Below, in pieces: positions 1 through 10,954 of a stretch of 64,000 nt of DNA. Both the position numbers and the translations under genes were made by a program. The notes below the pieces were generated by a model, which was not told the DNA's origin, did not search any database, and worked only from the letters and a program-made list of their open reading frames with translations. The number at the start of each line of letters is the position of its first letter. Position 1 is the stretch's first letter. The stretch is taken from NCBI GenBank assembly GCA_036927565.1, contig JAYESD010000012.1, forward strand, positions 2,542,001-2,606,000, given 5' to 3'. This DNA is from Tuctoria greenei (Eukaryota; Streptophyta; Magnoliopsida; Poales; Poaceae).

Positions 1-279
1 GGGGGTAACTCGGCAGTTTCCGAAAGGGCAAAAGTAGCGGAAGTGCAGGAGCCACCTTGGGAACCACCACAGTTAAAGCACGATTGACGGCAGGAATCAC
101 GTCACGCGGTGCCTGTTCAGCACCTTCGCTTACCGGAAGGAGACATGTCACCTTAACGGTAGGGGCGTGTCGCATGGGGAACTACCTTGAAGCGGAATCG
201 GAAGAGTTGCGCGGGAAGAAAAGGGAGAAGACCCCACCTGCGGTATCGACGACTCTCCCGAGGTAGGCTTGGGGGCCAC
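1..279 (+). mobile_element. 3' internal tail of Gypsy element GyA1
   Basis: Non-coding stretch that ends in a purine-rich tract (262-279, GGTAGGCTTGGGGGCCAC) directly before an LTR start. The same tract type precedes the 3' LTRs of GyA2 and GyB1 on the other strand, so this is read as the polypurine primer of second-strand synthesis. The coding part of this element lies outside the window. No ORF here looks real. Confidence 0.7.
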
Positions 280-2227
280 TGTTGGTACCCGGCAGACCAG
301 GTACCCCCGCGCACAGGGGAAAACCGCTAAGGACTCCGCCTCTGCCAAAGAAGTCGAATCCGAGGCTGCCACGTAGAGGAGGGAAGGACCGATCCTACCT
401 CCCCGTCGGTGGAGGCTCCCAAGCTGCCACGTGGCCGGCAGGGCCAAGCCCACGCCTCCCCGCTGAGGAGGGCTCCGGAGCCGCCATGTGGCCAATCGTG
501 ACCTCAGGGCCAAGTCCGCGCCCGTGCAAGGAATTGATAGAAAAATTGGTCCCGATCTTCTGAAAGGTAATGGATAGGTCGGTTGATGTGGAGATCTCGA
601 CGTTGATGATCCGAGGCTCTCGAGTAGAACACGAAAAACCCCTGCAATCACTACACCACCGCTCTGTTGGTTATCAACCGTGCTTCACAAGATTGACCTC
701 GCCAAGAAGGCTAATCACTGCATGTGCAACCGAGAACACAAGCAAGAACAAGGTAGACACAATCTGAAATCGCGAAGTTGGGGTCTCACAAACCGAAGAA
801 CGGCGATATTATTGATCTAAGCAAAACCCAATTGTCTATGGCGGCTAGCATGGAGTATATATAGGTGGGAGGACGTCCAAGGGGGTGTTGGGGTCGTGAC
901 CTAACCCTAACACACGAAAATAATGGACTTAGACTTGATACAAGGCCCAATGGCCCAATACGGTGGCGCAGCACCCTGACACATTCTGTACTTGATATCG
1001 TTTTGACAATTCCCGTCGACTCCGAAGGAATTTTGACATGGGACCGGCGCCATTGGAAAGTTTATCCTCTCCCCTTTCCGTGCATATGTAGAAACGTCCA
1101 AAACGGAGTTCGTATGCGTCCTGGACGTCTGTTTTAGTGCGTACTGCTCCTGGACTCTGAGTTGGATACGATTTGGAGTTTGGTTCGGTTTCCATCTTCT
1201 TTGAACGAATTCTCTAGTCTTTCACGTCCCTAATACTCCCTCCAAGTACTCCTTGAACCTCTCCATGGATCCTAATCACAAATAAATCATTAAGTAGCAA
1301 TCTATGCTCAAAAACATATAAGGAAATATATAAGAACGAGTTCACCTCTAAAATTAATTGTTGTGTATGAACACTATTGATTGCATCTTGTATGTTCAAT
1401 GGAGTGTTGTTTGTATCCATAGAAGTGATGTCCTCATCAGGAAAGGCACCAGAGCTACCACGTGGCCTGCAGGGCTGAGCCCCCACCCCTCCATAGGGGT
1501 GGGCTCTGAATGCGCCACGTGGCCTGTTCCGTCAAGTGCTTTACTTCCCGCGGAGGCAGGCTCCGGCGTAACCACGTGGCGGACGCCCAACTCGGTGCGG
1601 TAGGAAGCCGCAGTAAAGGATTGCGTGCGCTGCTTAGACAGGCATTAAGTACATGCGCCTTCCCCAGGCAGGATGAGCCGCGCTTACGAAAGTCAAGGCT
1701 CCAGTGTCCTGTCTTGTCCAAGTAGTCGGTACAGACCCCCGCCGCAAGACGGACGAATGGGCCGCGAGGACAAGACGGACGAGACGTGCACCGCCATCAT
1801 CACCAACTATGTGTAGCCCTGGCGCATGACGCGGTGGGACGGCACATTGATACCCCTAACAAAGGGAAGTAGATAGCAATTAATCCTAGATCTTGTATAG
1901 AATTTGGCTCTCCCCAGGACCACCTATCGGGTACTGGGACCCAGCTTGTGACTACAGAGTCCTTGAACTATAAAAGGGCTCTGCAGACGACCTTCACAGG
2001 GGACGGGCAAAAATTAGACCAAGGCTCATACACGCTCAAGCAAGGCAATACACAACACTCACGTGGACGTAGGGTATTACGCTCCAGCGGCCCGAACCAC
2101 GTAAATCCCCAGTGTCCATCATTCTGCTGTGTTCGATCTCCTGGGACTAGCCCTCGTGAATCCAAAGAACCTCCGCGGGCTGCTCTCTAAGGAGGTCCAG
2201 GGGAAGTGTCGTTTACGACCTTCGACA
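280..2227 (+). mobile_element. 3' LTR of GyA1 (split by a nested solo LTR)
   Basis: Begins TGTTGGTACCC and ends TTCGACA, matching the termini of the two GyA2 LTRs at 34546-35794 and 37486-38737 in reverse orientation. A TATA box (TATAAAAG, 1969-1976) is followed by the R/U5 segment with the conserved GTAGGGTATTACGCTCCAGCG block. The LTR is interrupted at 535-1439; without the insert it is about 1.04 kb. It lies inside the reverse transcriptase region of a SireA element, which resumes at 2228. Confidence 0.85.
535..1439 (-). mobile_element. Solo LTR nested in the GyA1 LTR
   Basis: A 905-bp insert starting TGATAG and ending TCATCA (inverted TGAT/ATCA termini), flanked by GGAAT (530-534) and GGAAA (1440-1444), a 5-bp target duplication with one mismatch. 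The surrounding GyA LTR continues collinearly when it is removed. Orientation is minus because a TATA run (856-863) is followed on the minus strand by a leader-like region. No internal domain is present, so a solo LTR formed by LTR-LTR recombination is inferred. Lineage not recognised. Confidence 0.7.
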
Positions 2228-3444
2228 GGTGTTGTGGTCCGCAACAAGGCAAGACTTGTGGCCAAAGGGTTCTCGCAAGTTGAAGGACTAGATTTTAGGG
2301 AGACATTTGCCCCGGTCGCCCGGCTAGAAGCCATCCGTTGCACAAGGCGCTCTACGGGCTCAAGCAAGCACCTAGGGCGTGGTACGAACGACTACGGGAC
2401 TTCCTCATCATGCAAGGATTCAAGATCGGGAGGGTGGACACCACACTCTTCACCAAGGACATCAACGGAGATTTGTTCATTTGTCAAATTTATGTTGATG
2501 ATATTATTTTTGGTTCAACTAACGAAGCTTTTAGCCATGAGTTTGGCAAAATGATGTCTAGGGAATTCGAGATGTCAATGATTGGAGAGCTCAACTTCTT
2601 CCTTGGATTTAAAATCAAGTAACTTCAAGAGGGGACCTTCGTCTATCAAGAGAAGTACACCAAGGACCTCTTGAAGAAATTTGAGATGGGAGATTGTAGC
2701 TCAAGAAGTACTCCAATGGCAACCAATTGTCATCTCGACGCAGATAAGGATGGTAAACCTATTGATCAATCTAACTACCGTTCTATGATTGGTTCATTGC
2801 TTTACCTTACCGCATCTAGGCCCGATATCATGTTTAGTGTATGCTTGTGTGCTCGCTTTCAAGTGGCACCTAAAGAATCGCATAAGAAGGCGGTCTTTAG
2901 GATACTTAGGTATCTTAAGCATACCCCTAGTGTGCGCTTGTGGTACCCTAAAGGTGCAAAATTCCATCTTGTGGGATACTCGGATTCAGACTTTGCCAGA
3001 TGCCGCGTGGATCGCAAGAGTACCTCCGGTGGGTGCCACTTGCTTGGGCGTTCCCTAGTATCTTGGTCAAGCAAGAAGCAAAATTCCGTCGCCTTGTCCA
3101 CGGCGGAAGCGGAGTATATTGCGGCTGGTGCATGTTGTGCTCAAATTATTTATATGAAGCAAACCCTTTTGGACTTTGGTATCAAACTTGGTTGTGTACC
3201 TCTACTTTGTGACAATGAAAGTGCGGCTAAGATAGCTAAAAACCCCGTTCAACACTCCCGCACTAAGCACATTGATATTCGCCATCATTTCTTAAGGGAC
3301 CATGAAGCTAAGGGAGACATCTCATTGCGAGGTGTTAGGTCCGAAGAACGATTGGCGGATATCTTCACTAAACCACTTGATGAGAAAATTTTTTCTAGGC
3401 TAAGGAGTGAATTAAATGTGCTAGATGCATCAAACGTCATGTAA
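2228..3444 (+). pseudogene. SireA copy a Pol remnant (RT and RNase H)
   Basis: Copia-type polyprotein remnant, normally protease, integrase, reverse transcriptase and RNase H for making and inserting cDNA. 2228-2335 encodes the start of RT (RLVAKGFSQVEGLDF, ETFAPVARLE). An internal deletion near 2335 removes roughly 50 residues, including the first catalytic Asp block, and shifts frame. From 2338 the frame reads ALYGLKQAPRAWYE and the YVDDIIFGS catalytic motif, then a TAA at 2620-2622 where CAA is expected. 2671-3444 gives the RT end and RNase H with SDSDFA, STAEAEY and LCDNES acidic residues and the C-terminal DIFTKPL block. It cannot make active Pol. Confidence 0.9.
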
Positions 3445-4040
3445 GTTGCCATGATCATGTAAGAATGCATGTCATATAGGTCTTGCCTAACTCTCAAAGG
3501 ATAGGGGTGAGCAAGGGTTAGCTTGGGATGGAGATTCCTTTGGGTTTCCCAAGGTTTGGAGAGTGGTTCTCCCTGAAGAAGCCTTTGAAAGGTTCAAACT
3601 TGGCAAGATAGATTTATTTTATGCCTTGCATGATGCCTGCCATATAGACTTACAATTTCTTGCATTACAAAATGTTTGGCATTGCATACGGTAGATTGTC
3701 ACAAAGGGGAACCCACCTCATGAGAAAGAGACTTGTTTAAAATGCAATATCTCAACTCATATAAGGTGGAAAGAACAAAATGTTAGGTGCGTTAATGCCT
3801 AGAGGAACATGCTTTAAAGAGATAGAAGTCTTCATACTCTAGCTCACAAAGCATGGGCCTTACATTTTATTTGGATAATTTCCTCCTATTTTTCTCGGTG
3901 TTCCATTTGCTTTAAGGATTAGCCAAGTTATTGGCATATTAGCCTTTTTGAGGGGTAAGGGGTTGCCCAAAAAGTCCTAAGACATGTGTTTCTCTTTGCT
4001 TGTTTGTTTGGTCAAAGGACATATATGGGATGTTTTGTTC
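3445..4040 (+). other. Non-coding spacer between pol and the additional ORF
   Basis: No ORF, RNA gene or clear motif. It is strongly similar to 55767-56365 of SireA copy b, so it is a fixed part of the element rather than random DNA. Confidence 0.6.
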
Positions 4041-4440
4041 TGCTCTCATCGGATTATCCGATGCCTAGGTCAATCCCTCATCGGATCAATTGGTGTTCAA
4101 TCTCCAAGTGCCAGTTCAGTCAGTATCTCAATTCAACCGACGCGTTCAATCTGAAAAACATCGGTCGATCCGGTGTTCACTCTTCTGGAACTGCGCCAAA
4201 TTCCATCGATGCTGCTTCATCCCATGTCGGACCATCCGGTGTCAACATTCCATTTTTGAACATCCTTACTGTACCATTCGACCGATGATCCAAACCCTCA
4301 ACGTCGGTCCATTCGGTGTCAACTGCACTTTTCTGGAAAACCTTACTGTATCATTCGACCGATGCTCCCGTAGTTCATCATCGGTCCATCCGGTGTTAAA
4401 AAGTCAGCTAGGGTTTGGGACCCACTATTTAAACCGGTCG
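4041..4440 (+). promoter_or_regulatory. Putative internal promoter of the SireA additional ORF (copy a)
   Basis: Six near-palindromic motifs of the form CATCGGTCCATCCGGTG start at about 4047, 4078, 4158, 4224, 4301 and 4378, mostly 66-80 bp apart. A TATA-like box (TATTTAAA, 4426-4433) lies 48 bp after the start of the last one, beside a telo-box-like TAGGGTTT and a CT-rich start region. The first ATG after this box, about 390 bases on, is the ORF start at 4826. Similar motifs recur in the U3 of this element's LTR. Promoter activity is inferred. Confidence 0.55.
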
Positions 4441-4825
4441 TTCGTTCTCCTTTTCTCTCTCCCGATCCCGACGCCGCCACCGCCGTTCCTCTCGCCGCGC
4501 CACCACCAACTGCCGCCGCTGTCTCCGGCTGCCGCCGCCGTGCTCCCGCCGGACGCCGCCGCCGCCCGCCGCGCCGCCGCTTCCATCCACGCGCCGCCCA
4601 CTCCACCGCGCCTCCATCGCCTCCAAGCGCCGCCGCCTCCAAGCGCCGTCGCCTCTACCACGCGCCGTCGCCTCCAAGCGCTGCCGTCTCCACCCAAGTA
4701 CACCGCCGCCGCTCCTCTCCCTCACCACCAAGTTGCCATCGCGGTGCATCCATCGCCGCTAGGGTTTCGCAACCCCATCAATCTCTGCATCACCTTCGTC
4801 GACTCCGTTCAATCGAGCGATCGCA

Positions 4826-6962
4826 ATGGCTCGCGACAAGAAGAACAAGGGGAAGGCTATCGCGGAGCCAGCCGCGAAGAAGCAAAAATTGTCGAAGGAG
4901 GAGAAGAAGGCCTTGATGGCCGCTCACGCCGCCGAAGAGCGTGAGCGTGGCCGAGGGGGATCCCTAAGGATCCGTGAGGCTCGTCCGAGGCAGCCTCCCG
5001 TGATTGACGACTCTGAGGCCGAAGAAGAGCCGGTAGAGCCTCTCGTCCGCCGGCGCTCAACCCGGACCCGTGGGGGTCATCCCGCGGCTGCTCCACGTCC
5101 GAGACCGATGGCTGCCGGTCGTCGTGAGGACAGGGAGGCCCAGCGAGCTATCTACGAGATGGACACCACTGTCCATGTCGATGAAGGAGTCCGGTTGACC
5201 GACTACCGGAAGATGAAGGCCAAGCAACTTCGCAAGCTCAGGTGGAATGTGCTGCTTGAGGAGTGGTACCCGCAGCCCAGAGAGGCTTTGGTGGATAGTC
5301 GCTTCTGGACTGTCACCCAGGCATCACTCTATGAGACCTACAAGCGTCGAGGTCACAAGCTGTTTCAACACAACTATCTGGATTGGGGTCAGCTAGCTTT
5401 GGTAGCAGAGACGGAGATCCATCCTTATTTTGAGAGGTACCGAGGTTTGGTGCAGCTAATGGCATATGAGCGGAGTGCCTATGTGGAAGATTGGGGTCCG
5501 CGTCTTCTACGCCACCCTCTATGTCTCTGAGGGCAGAAGATCAATTGACTTCATGTTCATGGGTCAGCACTATCACTTGACGAGGCAGACACTGGCACAA
5601 CTGCTGGGAGTGGACTTGCATGACTCCTGCGTGCATGAGAGGGTCTATGGTCAGACATACCCGCCGAGGAGGCCGCTCACTGGAGGAGTGGCACCAGCTC
5701 TGGAGGAGATTCGTTCTTTGTTTGGTCCTACCTTCTCTCCTGACCAGCCGAGAGTACCAGCTTTGTTGACTCCAGCTGCGCGCACAGTGCACCTCGCCTT
5801 GCGTCGCATGCTCCTGCCGAGGTTTGGTTACTTGGAGGGGTTCATCAGCTTACAGCAGACTCTCCTATTCTACATCATGAACGGGATGGAGTTCGACATA
5901 GTGGACGTCCTCATATGCGAGATGGAGGATGTGATCACAGATGGAGTGGGCATGATGAGGCAGCTCGTATATGGACACTGGATCAGCTACCTGCTCACCA
6001 TGATGGTTCTCAAGGGGTCCGCCATGCACGACCGTCTCTCTGACGAGAGTGTGACACGGTTCGGTCACTACCGTGCCCTAGCTCCTGAAGACCGCCGCCT
6101 TGGCCATCCAGTCGAGCATCAGGTCAGGGCTCGCCTTTCTGAGGAGGACTGGTCTGACTTAGAGAAGGAGGATGAGAGGCTTGCCGAGGCTGAGGCACAG
6201 GGGGAGGACTTGCAGCATATCTGGTCATAGAGCGACACCGACGACAGTGTCGAGGAGTACTTCCCTTCTCCGCCCTCACCCAGGCAGCACGACGCGGAGG
6301 CTGGAGGCTCTACAGTGCCACCACCTACTCCACCTCCCGTTACTGAGGTGCAGGTCACACAGCCGTCAAAGCTGACGTCGCTCCTCCAGCAGATGGTTGA
6401 GCAACAGCGTCTGGACAGGCTGGCAGCCGAGCAGGCCCGAGCAGAGCAGGCTGCCCGTCTCCTTGAGCTCCAGCAGCAGCAGCAGCAGGAGATGCAGCGT
6501 CAGATCGCCCGTGAGAGGCGTGAAGACACTGACAGGCTGTCGGGGCTTATTGACCAGATGCACCAGCGCACTCTCGACCAGCAGCAGCAGACGCAGCAGG
6601 CGATGATGGGCATCCTGGGGTTGATCACCAACCTCTACACCCAGACCGGGATTGCCCTCCCGTCGCAGCTACCAGGAGTCGCTCCACCACCTCCAGTCCT
6701 GGCTCCAGCTGCCGCTCCAGTGGCCCCAGTACCTTCTATGCCGATTCCCTCCTTCAGCATGTCTCCACTTCTGGCTCCTGGTGCTCCGATCCACTCCCCG
6801 CTGCCGGCCACGACCCTATTTCAGCAGACGCCAGCCTCCATCGTCAGTGCCCCTGTTCCAGCAGCTCCTACACAGCAGGCACCGATGGTGGCTCCTACGG
6901 CTCCGGCAGCTCCCTCCACCGCTACTCCAGTCAGCAGCTCCGACGACAGCGACGGTGACTAG
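4826..6962 (+). pseudogene. SireA additional ORF, copy a (Transposase_32-like domain, coiled coil)
   Basis: About 712 codons, unrelated to gag or pol. Visible in order: a Lys-rich start that looks like a nuclear signal (KKNKGK, KKQKLSKEEKK); acidic and Arg-rich linker; a globular region (about residues 95-440) resembling the putative plant transposon protein domain Transposase_32 (RVFYATLYVSEGRRSIDF, QTLAQLLGVDL); an acidic stretch; a Gln/Glu-rich predicted coiled coil (MVEQQRLDRLAAEQAR onward); and a Pro/Ala/Thr-rich tail. No transmembrane segment is evident, so I do not call it env. Copy a is broken by one extra G near 5493-5497 and by TAG at 6228-6230 where copy b has AAG. Function unknown. 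Confidence 0.75.
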
Positions 6963-7376
6963 TTCGTCATCACGCCCAGTACTCAGGGTCCTTAGGCGCT
7001 CGGATCCCTTTTTGGTGTCTTGATGCCAAAGGGGGAGAAGAGTTAGAGGAGTCAGAGGGAGCGTCTTAGTGTCAGGGGGAGTCTCATTTATTGTTTATCG
7101 TTTATCATTCTTGTAATTCAGTGTGTTTGCTATTCATTTGCTACTTATTGAGCTCTAATGAACTTATTTCCATGAGTTATTAATCGATTGGGCTCATTTG
7201 GTGTTTATCTATGTTTATGATCACTTATTATTCACACTTGAGTTATTAATTGATGCTTAAGCTTCAAGTGTGACATCCTGTATTCATTGCATATTCTTGT
7301 AAGTTTCATTCTATCAAATTCATTACTATTGCGCTTTGATTATTGTGTTTTCATCAATCACCAAAAAGGGGGAGAT
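6963..7376 (+). other. SireA 3' non-coding region with repeated polypurine tracts
   Basis: Three AGGGGGAG tracts are visible: 7028-7040 (CCAAAGGGGGAGA), about 7073-7080, and 7361-7375 immediately before the LTR. The last is the expected plus-strand primer. Multiple upstream tracts are a described Sirevirus trait. The rest is AT-rich with no gene. Confidence 0.7.
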
Positions 7377-8782
7377 TGAAAGCATCTAGGCCCCCCATGA
7401 AGTACGGTTTCGGTGATTAATGACAACCATTGAACTTTACTAATGAATTATTGAATGCAAGGTCCCCATAATCACTCAATAAAATGAAATGAATATGTCA
7501 TTGGAGACCCATATACAATCAACTTTTGAGATCAAATCAATGAGATAAAGACAAGAAGTGAAAGCTCCTATGTCTAAGTCACTCAACCATAAGTTGACAA
7601 CATACAATGCTTGAAGATCATCAGAGAGGCTTATGAAACAAATGTCTAAGAGGTCATCTGAGCAAGACACAAAAGATTCACTCAAAACAACTCGAAGCAA
7701 ACAAAATCAACTCACCGGATCAACCGATGATTTCAGAAATGTACACATCGGTCGAGTTGGTTCAACTGAAGAAGAAGACCTCAGAACAATGTACTCACCG
7801 GATCATCCGATGTGAATGGCTCAGTGACATCGGTCCATCAGTACAGTTTGCAATACCATTGGACCAAGTGTAGCACCGGATCATCCGATGTACAGACTTA
7901 CAGACATCGGTCAATCACTCCAGTAGGCATCAAGATTAAGCAAATTCTCGAGGAAGAGCTACCGGATCATCCGATGAGAAGACAGGATCAACATCGGTCT
8001 AACAACGGTCATATCTGACACAATGACGTTAGCTAAAGCAACTTGACCGATGTTAACTAAAGGGGAGACATCGGATCATCCGGTGTTTACAGTAAAGTTC
8101 TGTCAGCCTACTTTTCCAACGGCTATTTCGGGGAGGCTGGCTATAAATACCCCCTAATCCTGTCATTTCATCAAGTCTTGAGCGCCAGACACTATCAACA
8201 CATCCACAAGCATTCAAGACCAAGAGCAATCACTTCCACACCATTTCGATCATCTCTACACCAAGGTTTAGGCTAGAACTAGCTAGAGAGAGAGCTTGTG
8301 TGTCACCATTCTGGGTGAGTGGACTCTCTAGGATAGTGCGAGAGCCTCAAGGGAGTGCCCTTGGTGTTTGTAATCGTGAGGAGACTTCCGGAGCTTGCCA
8401 AGGCGTTTGTGGAAGCCCGGAAGGTCGAAGTTGTACAAGGCTTGAGCTCCACCTTGCCAAGGAGGCGAACGGAGAGGAATAGTGAAGATCCCTCGTCTCG
8501 GTGACTTGGGTGTGGCAAAACCCTTTGGTGGGTGCCAAAACGTGGATGTAGGAAGATCTTGACGAACTTGCCAAACCACGGGATAAATCCTTGTCTCCTC
8601 GGGAGTTTGCATCCTTCTCCTTCCCTTACTTTTATGCATTTTATATTCTGTGAAGTTTCTATCTACTAGAATGCATAGATAGTTGCGTAGGGAATTGGGC
8701 TTTAGAAATTAAGTTTCATTGCTTAGAATTTTTCGAAGAAAGCCCAATTCATCCCCCCCCTCTTGGGCATTCGGTCCTTACA
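7377..8782 (+). mobile_element. SireA copy a 3' LTR
   Basis: Starts TGAAAGCATCTAGG and ends GGTCCTTACA, 1406 bp. TATA box TATAAATA at 8142-8149. U3 holds five near-palindromes (next entry). The U5 end has the long C run at about 8752-8760 and CTTGGGCATTCGG. This is the only full-length SireA LTR in the window and serves as the reference for the truncated ones at 54890 and 59653. Confidence 0.88.
7713..8085 (+). repeat. Palindromic U3 repeat array of the SireA LTR
   Basis: Five copies of CACCGGATCATCCGATG-type near-palindromes start at 7713, 7796, 7874, 7960 and 8069 (78-109 bp spacing). Each of the first four is followed about 15-30 bp later by a half site ACATCGGTC. The array ends 57 bp before the TATA box. 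Palindromic U3 repeats are known in Sireviruses; a role as transcription-factor sites is inferred. Confidence 0.8.
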
Positions 8783-10000
8783 GTTTCACCATGACAAAAG
8801 TGATAGATATCAGAGAGAATCAAGTCACGAAGACAACACAAAAAGAATCACTCAAATCCATCGAGAAAAACTCAAGTTATGATCGAAAGATCAAACACAG
8901 GTTAAACTGCCCTACCCGAGGAAAAACAGTTCTAGAACGCTGCAAAGAAACTCGTGTAGATCATAAACCACAAATCCAATGACCGTGAAATTTTTATATA
9001 TGATAGATAATCAAGTTGTGAAGACAACCCAAAAAGAATCACGTCAATTGGATCTGTAAAACTCGAGTTATGATAAAACCACCGACGAAAGGTAGTACGC
9101 TCCAGAAACTCGACGAGTAAAACTTGTCTGGAACAAGTCGGACGAACAAGGCACAAAAGTTCCTTCAAACTACGAATTTTATTCAATAGAACACAAGAGG
9201 AACAGCCCCAAAGTCGTGAACCACGAGCTCTGGGCTCCCTTGCTTATATAACCAGCCCTTAGGCCAACCCAATATCAACTAGGACTCCAATCCTACTTAG
9301 ATCACGAATCGTAACTTTCTATAACTGCTCAAGATTCTTCTATACGCAGATAGAAGCAATATTAAGACTTCCAAACACCTTAGGAACGTATCCCACATTC
9401 CTAAACAACTCAAATTCGTGACCCACACGAAATCCTATCATAACCAACTCAAATCTTTCCATATTTGAGTCAAATCCGACTCCGCCGCAGCCAAAGTCAT
9501 CAACCGTTACAATCCGATCCTTCCAACCAGATCTTTCCTTCCTTATCCCATCTTCGGAACCATGTTGCCACGTCATGCACCGCATGCATACGTGCGAACA
9601 CCTTCCTTCGACGTTCAGTAACCTTCATATGCACTGCCCTTGATTCAATCATCCTGCGCGACCTCCTGATCAGCTCAACCACAATTCCTACTGAATTTGG
9701 TTGTTGGAACCTCATCTCCTCCCTGAGACTAGTCCAATGGATCCCGTCACCAGCCATGTCTTGAACTCAAGCAACACCTGCACATGAATAAACAACCAAT
9801 CCATACGAGCCCAAGTCCTCGACTTGACTCAAGTTAGTTCCGAACACAACACCTTACGTGAGAACCTCACATAAGCATGTTGCAAAACCACAGTATCACG
9901 ATACCATCCATATCAACCAAAACACACCAAAAACTTAGCAAATGAATACTAAGCAATCTTTCCAACAATGTAAAGCAAGTATGAAACATTGCAAATGAAA
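8783..10000 (-). mobile_element. LTR-like segment of an unassigned retroelement
   Basis: No coding potential. A TATA motif on the minus strand (TTATATAA, about 9244-9251) and a diverged direct repeat (about 8806-8890 and 8995-9075, both with AGACAACnCAAAAAGAATCAC and GTTATGATnnAA) suggest a minus-strand LTR. Termini were not defined and the lineage is not recognised. Confidence 0.4.
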
Positions 10001-10019
10001 AGCAGAAGCACTACGGTCA

Positions 10020-10440
10020 AGTTCCGGACCTTGCCAGAGCAACCCGGACCTTGAGCCGGAGCTAACAAAAGCTAGTAGAACCTAGCACCGGAGCTTACCA
10101 AAACTAGTACAACCAAGCTCCCGCCGGAGCTTACAAAACTAGCAGGACCTAGCGCTGGAGCTAACCAGAACTAGTCGGAACTAGTAAACCCAAAAGTCGG
10201 AGCTAGAAAAATCAACTCGGAGCTTAGCAAAAGCATATCGGAGCTATCAAATATATGCCGAAGCTATCAAAGACATGCTGGAACTAAATATAAAGCTCAC
10301 CGGAGCTAACCAAAGCTAGTCAGACCTTACCAAGAAGTCGGACCTAGCATCTAACGTAGCCGGAGCTACCCAAAACAAGTCGGACCTATGGTCATACCTT
10401 GCTATAGCTCGGAGCTAGAGTCGGACCTTGATAAAAAGGT
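10020..10440. repeat. Short-period CCGGAGCT/CTAG repeat
   Basis: About 420 bp of irregular units of roughly 25-35 bp built from CCGGAGCT, ACCAAAACTAGT and CGGACCTAGC words. No ORF. The CCGGAGCT word also occurs repeatedly in the GyB LTR U3 regions, so this may be U3 DNA of the adjoining LTR-like segment. Units are too diverged to phase by eye. Confidence 0.6.
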
Positions 10441-10904
10441 GTTTTCGTGATATTTAAAACTTTATCATCAAAGCCAAGTGTATTCACTACAAGCCAATGT
10501 ATTCAGCACGCATAGGTCTTACATTCATTCTTCGGGATATGCACCCCGGTCAACACAATTTGCCACAAAGAGGGGTTGAGTGACACGAGATGGATCTTCA
10601 TGTTGTTCTTCCACATCTCGTAGTCGGTTCCATCGAATTGGGGAGGCTTCCCCAATGGAATGGAAAGATAGTGGTTGTTGGAGACAAGGCATTCATAGTT
10701 GTAGCCTTATTGGTTGTAGTGGGTCGTGCCACCCGATGTAGAGGTTGAAGAGTCAGCCTTTGGAATCTTCAACTTCTCTCGAAGTTTCCCCTTGAGCTGG
10801 CGAGTCTCTTCGTCATCCGTCGACTTGTCTTGGTAGACAAGCACCTCCTCTTGGGTTGCTTGGATCTCATTGGTCGAGACCTCGTCATACCCCACTCCGA
10901 CCAT
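10441..10904 (-). pseudogene. SireB gag N-terminus (minus-strand copy)
   Basis: Start of a Copia Gag, the particle-forming protein. From ATG at 10902-10904 it reads 65 codons to TAA (10707-10709), and the same frame continues with NYE, PLGKPPQFDGT and MKIHLVSLNPSLWQIV to about 10530, after which similarity is lost. It aligns throughout with the SireB gag at 61685. The in-frame TAA falls at the same alignment position as a TAA in that other copy. The 10441-10520 edge is AT-rich and unassigned. Confidence 0.8.
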
Positions 10905-10940
10905 CTTCTCTCCGAGTTGTTAGACTCTTTGGGAGAACCT

Positions 10941-10954
10941 GCTCTGATACCAAT
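10941..10954 (-). other. Primer-binding site of the minus-strand SireB copy
   Basis: Minus strand reads ATTGGTATCAGAGC directly after the LTR end CTTTCA. TGGTATCAGAGC is the usual plant Copia site complementary to the 3' end of initiator tRNA-Met. Confidence 0.9.

Larger units (their letters stand above)
2228..8782 (+). mobile_element. SireA copy a: 3' half of a Sirevirus-class Copia element
   Basis: Order seen: broken RT/RNase H, spacer, repeat-rich promoter-like region, additional ORF, repeated AAAGGGGGAG purine tracts, and a 3' LTR ending TTACA at 8782. The Copia assignment rests on RT and RNase H motifs (YVDD, RKSTSG, STAEAEY). Sirevirus class is inferred from the long post-pol region, multiple purine tracts and palindromic U3 repeats. 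The 5' half is cut off by the GyA1 insertion at 2227. Confidence 0.85.

Noticed and set aside
4343..4749. Gly/Arg-rich minus-strand ORFs before the SireA extra ORF (also 56673-57065)
   Set aside because: They are translations of the CCG-repeat leader and are not conserved in frame between the two copies.
4826..6962. Envelope-like gene, as proposed for some Sireviruses
   Set aside because: No signal peptide or membrane segment is visible; the protein is basic, then globular, then coiled-coil.
7713..8085. CRISPR-like spaced repeats in LTR U3 regions
   Set aside because: Repeats are diverged, near-palindromic, lie in a plant retrotransposon promoter and have no cas genes.
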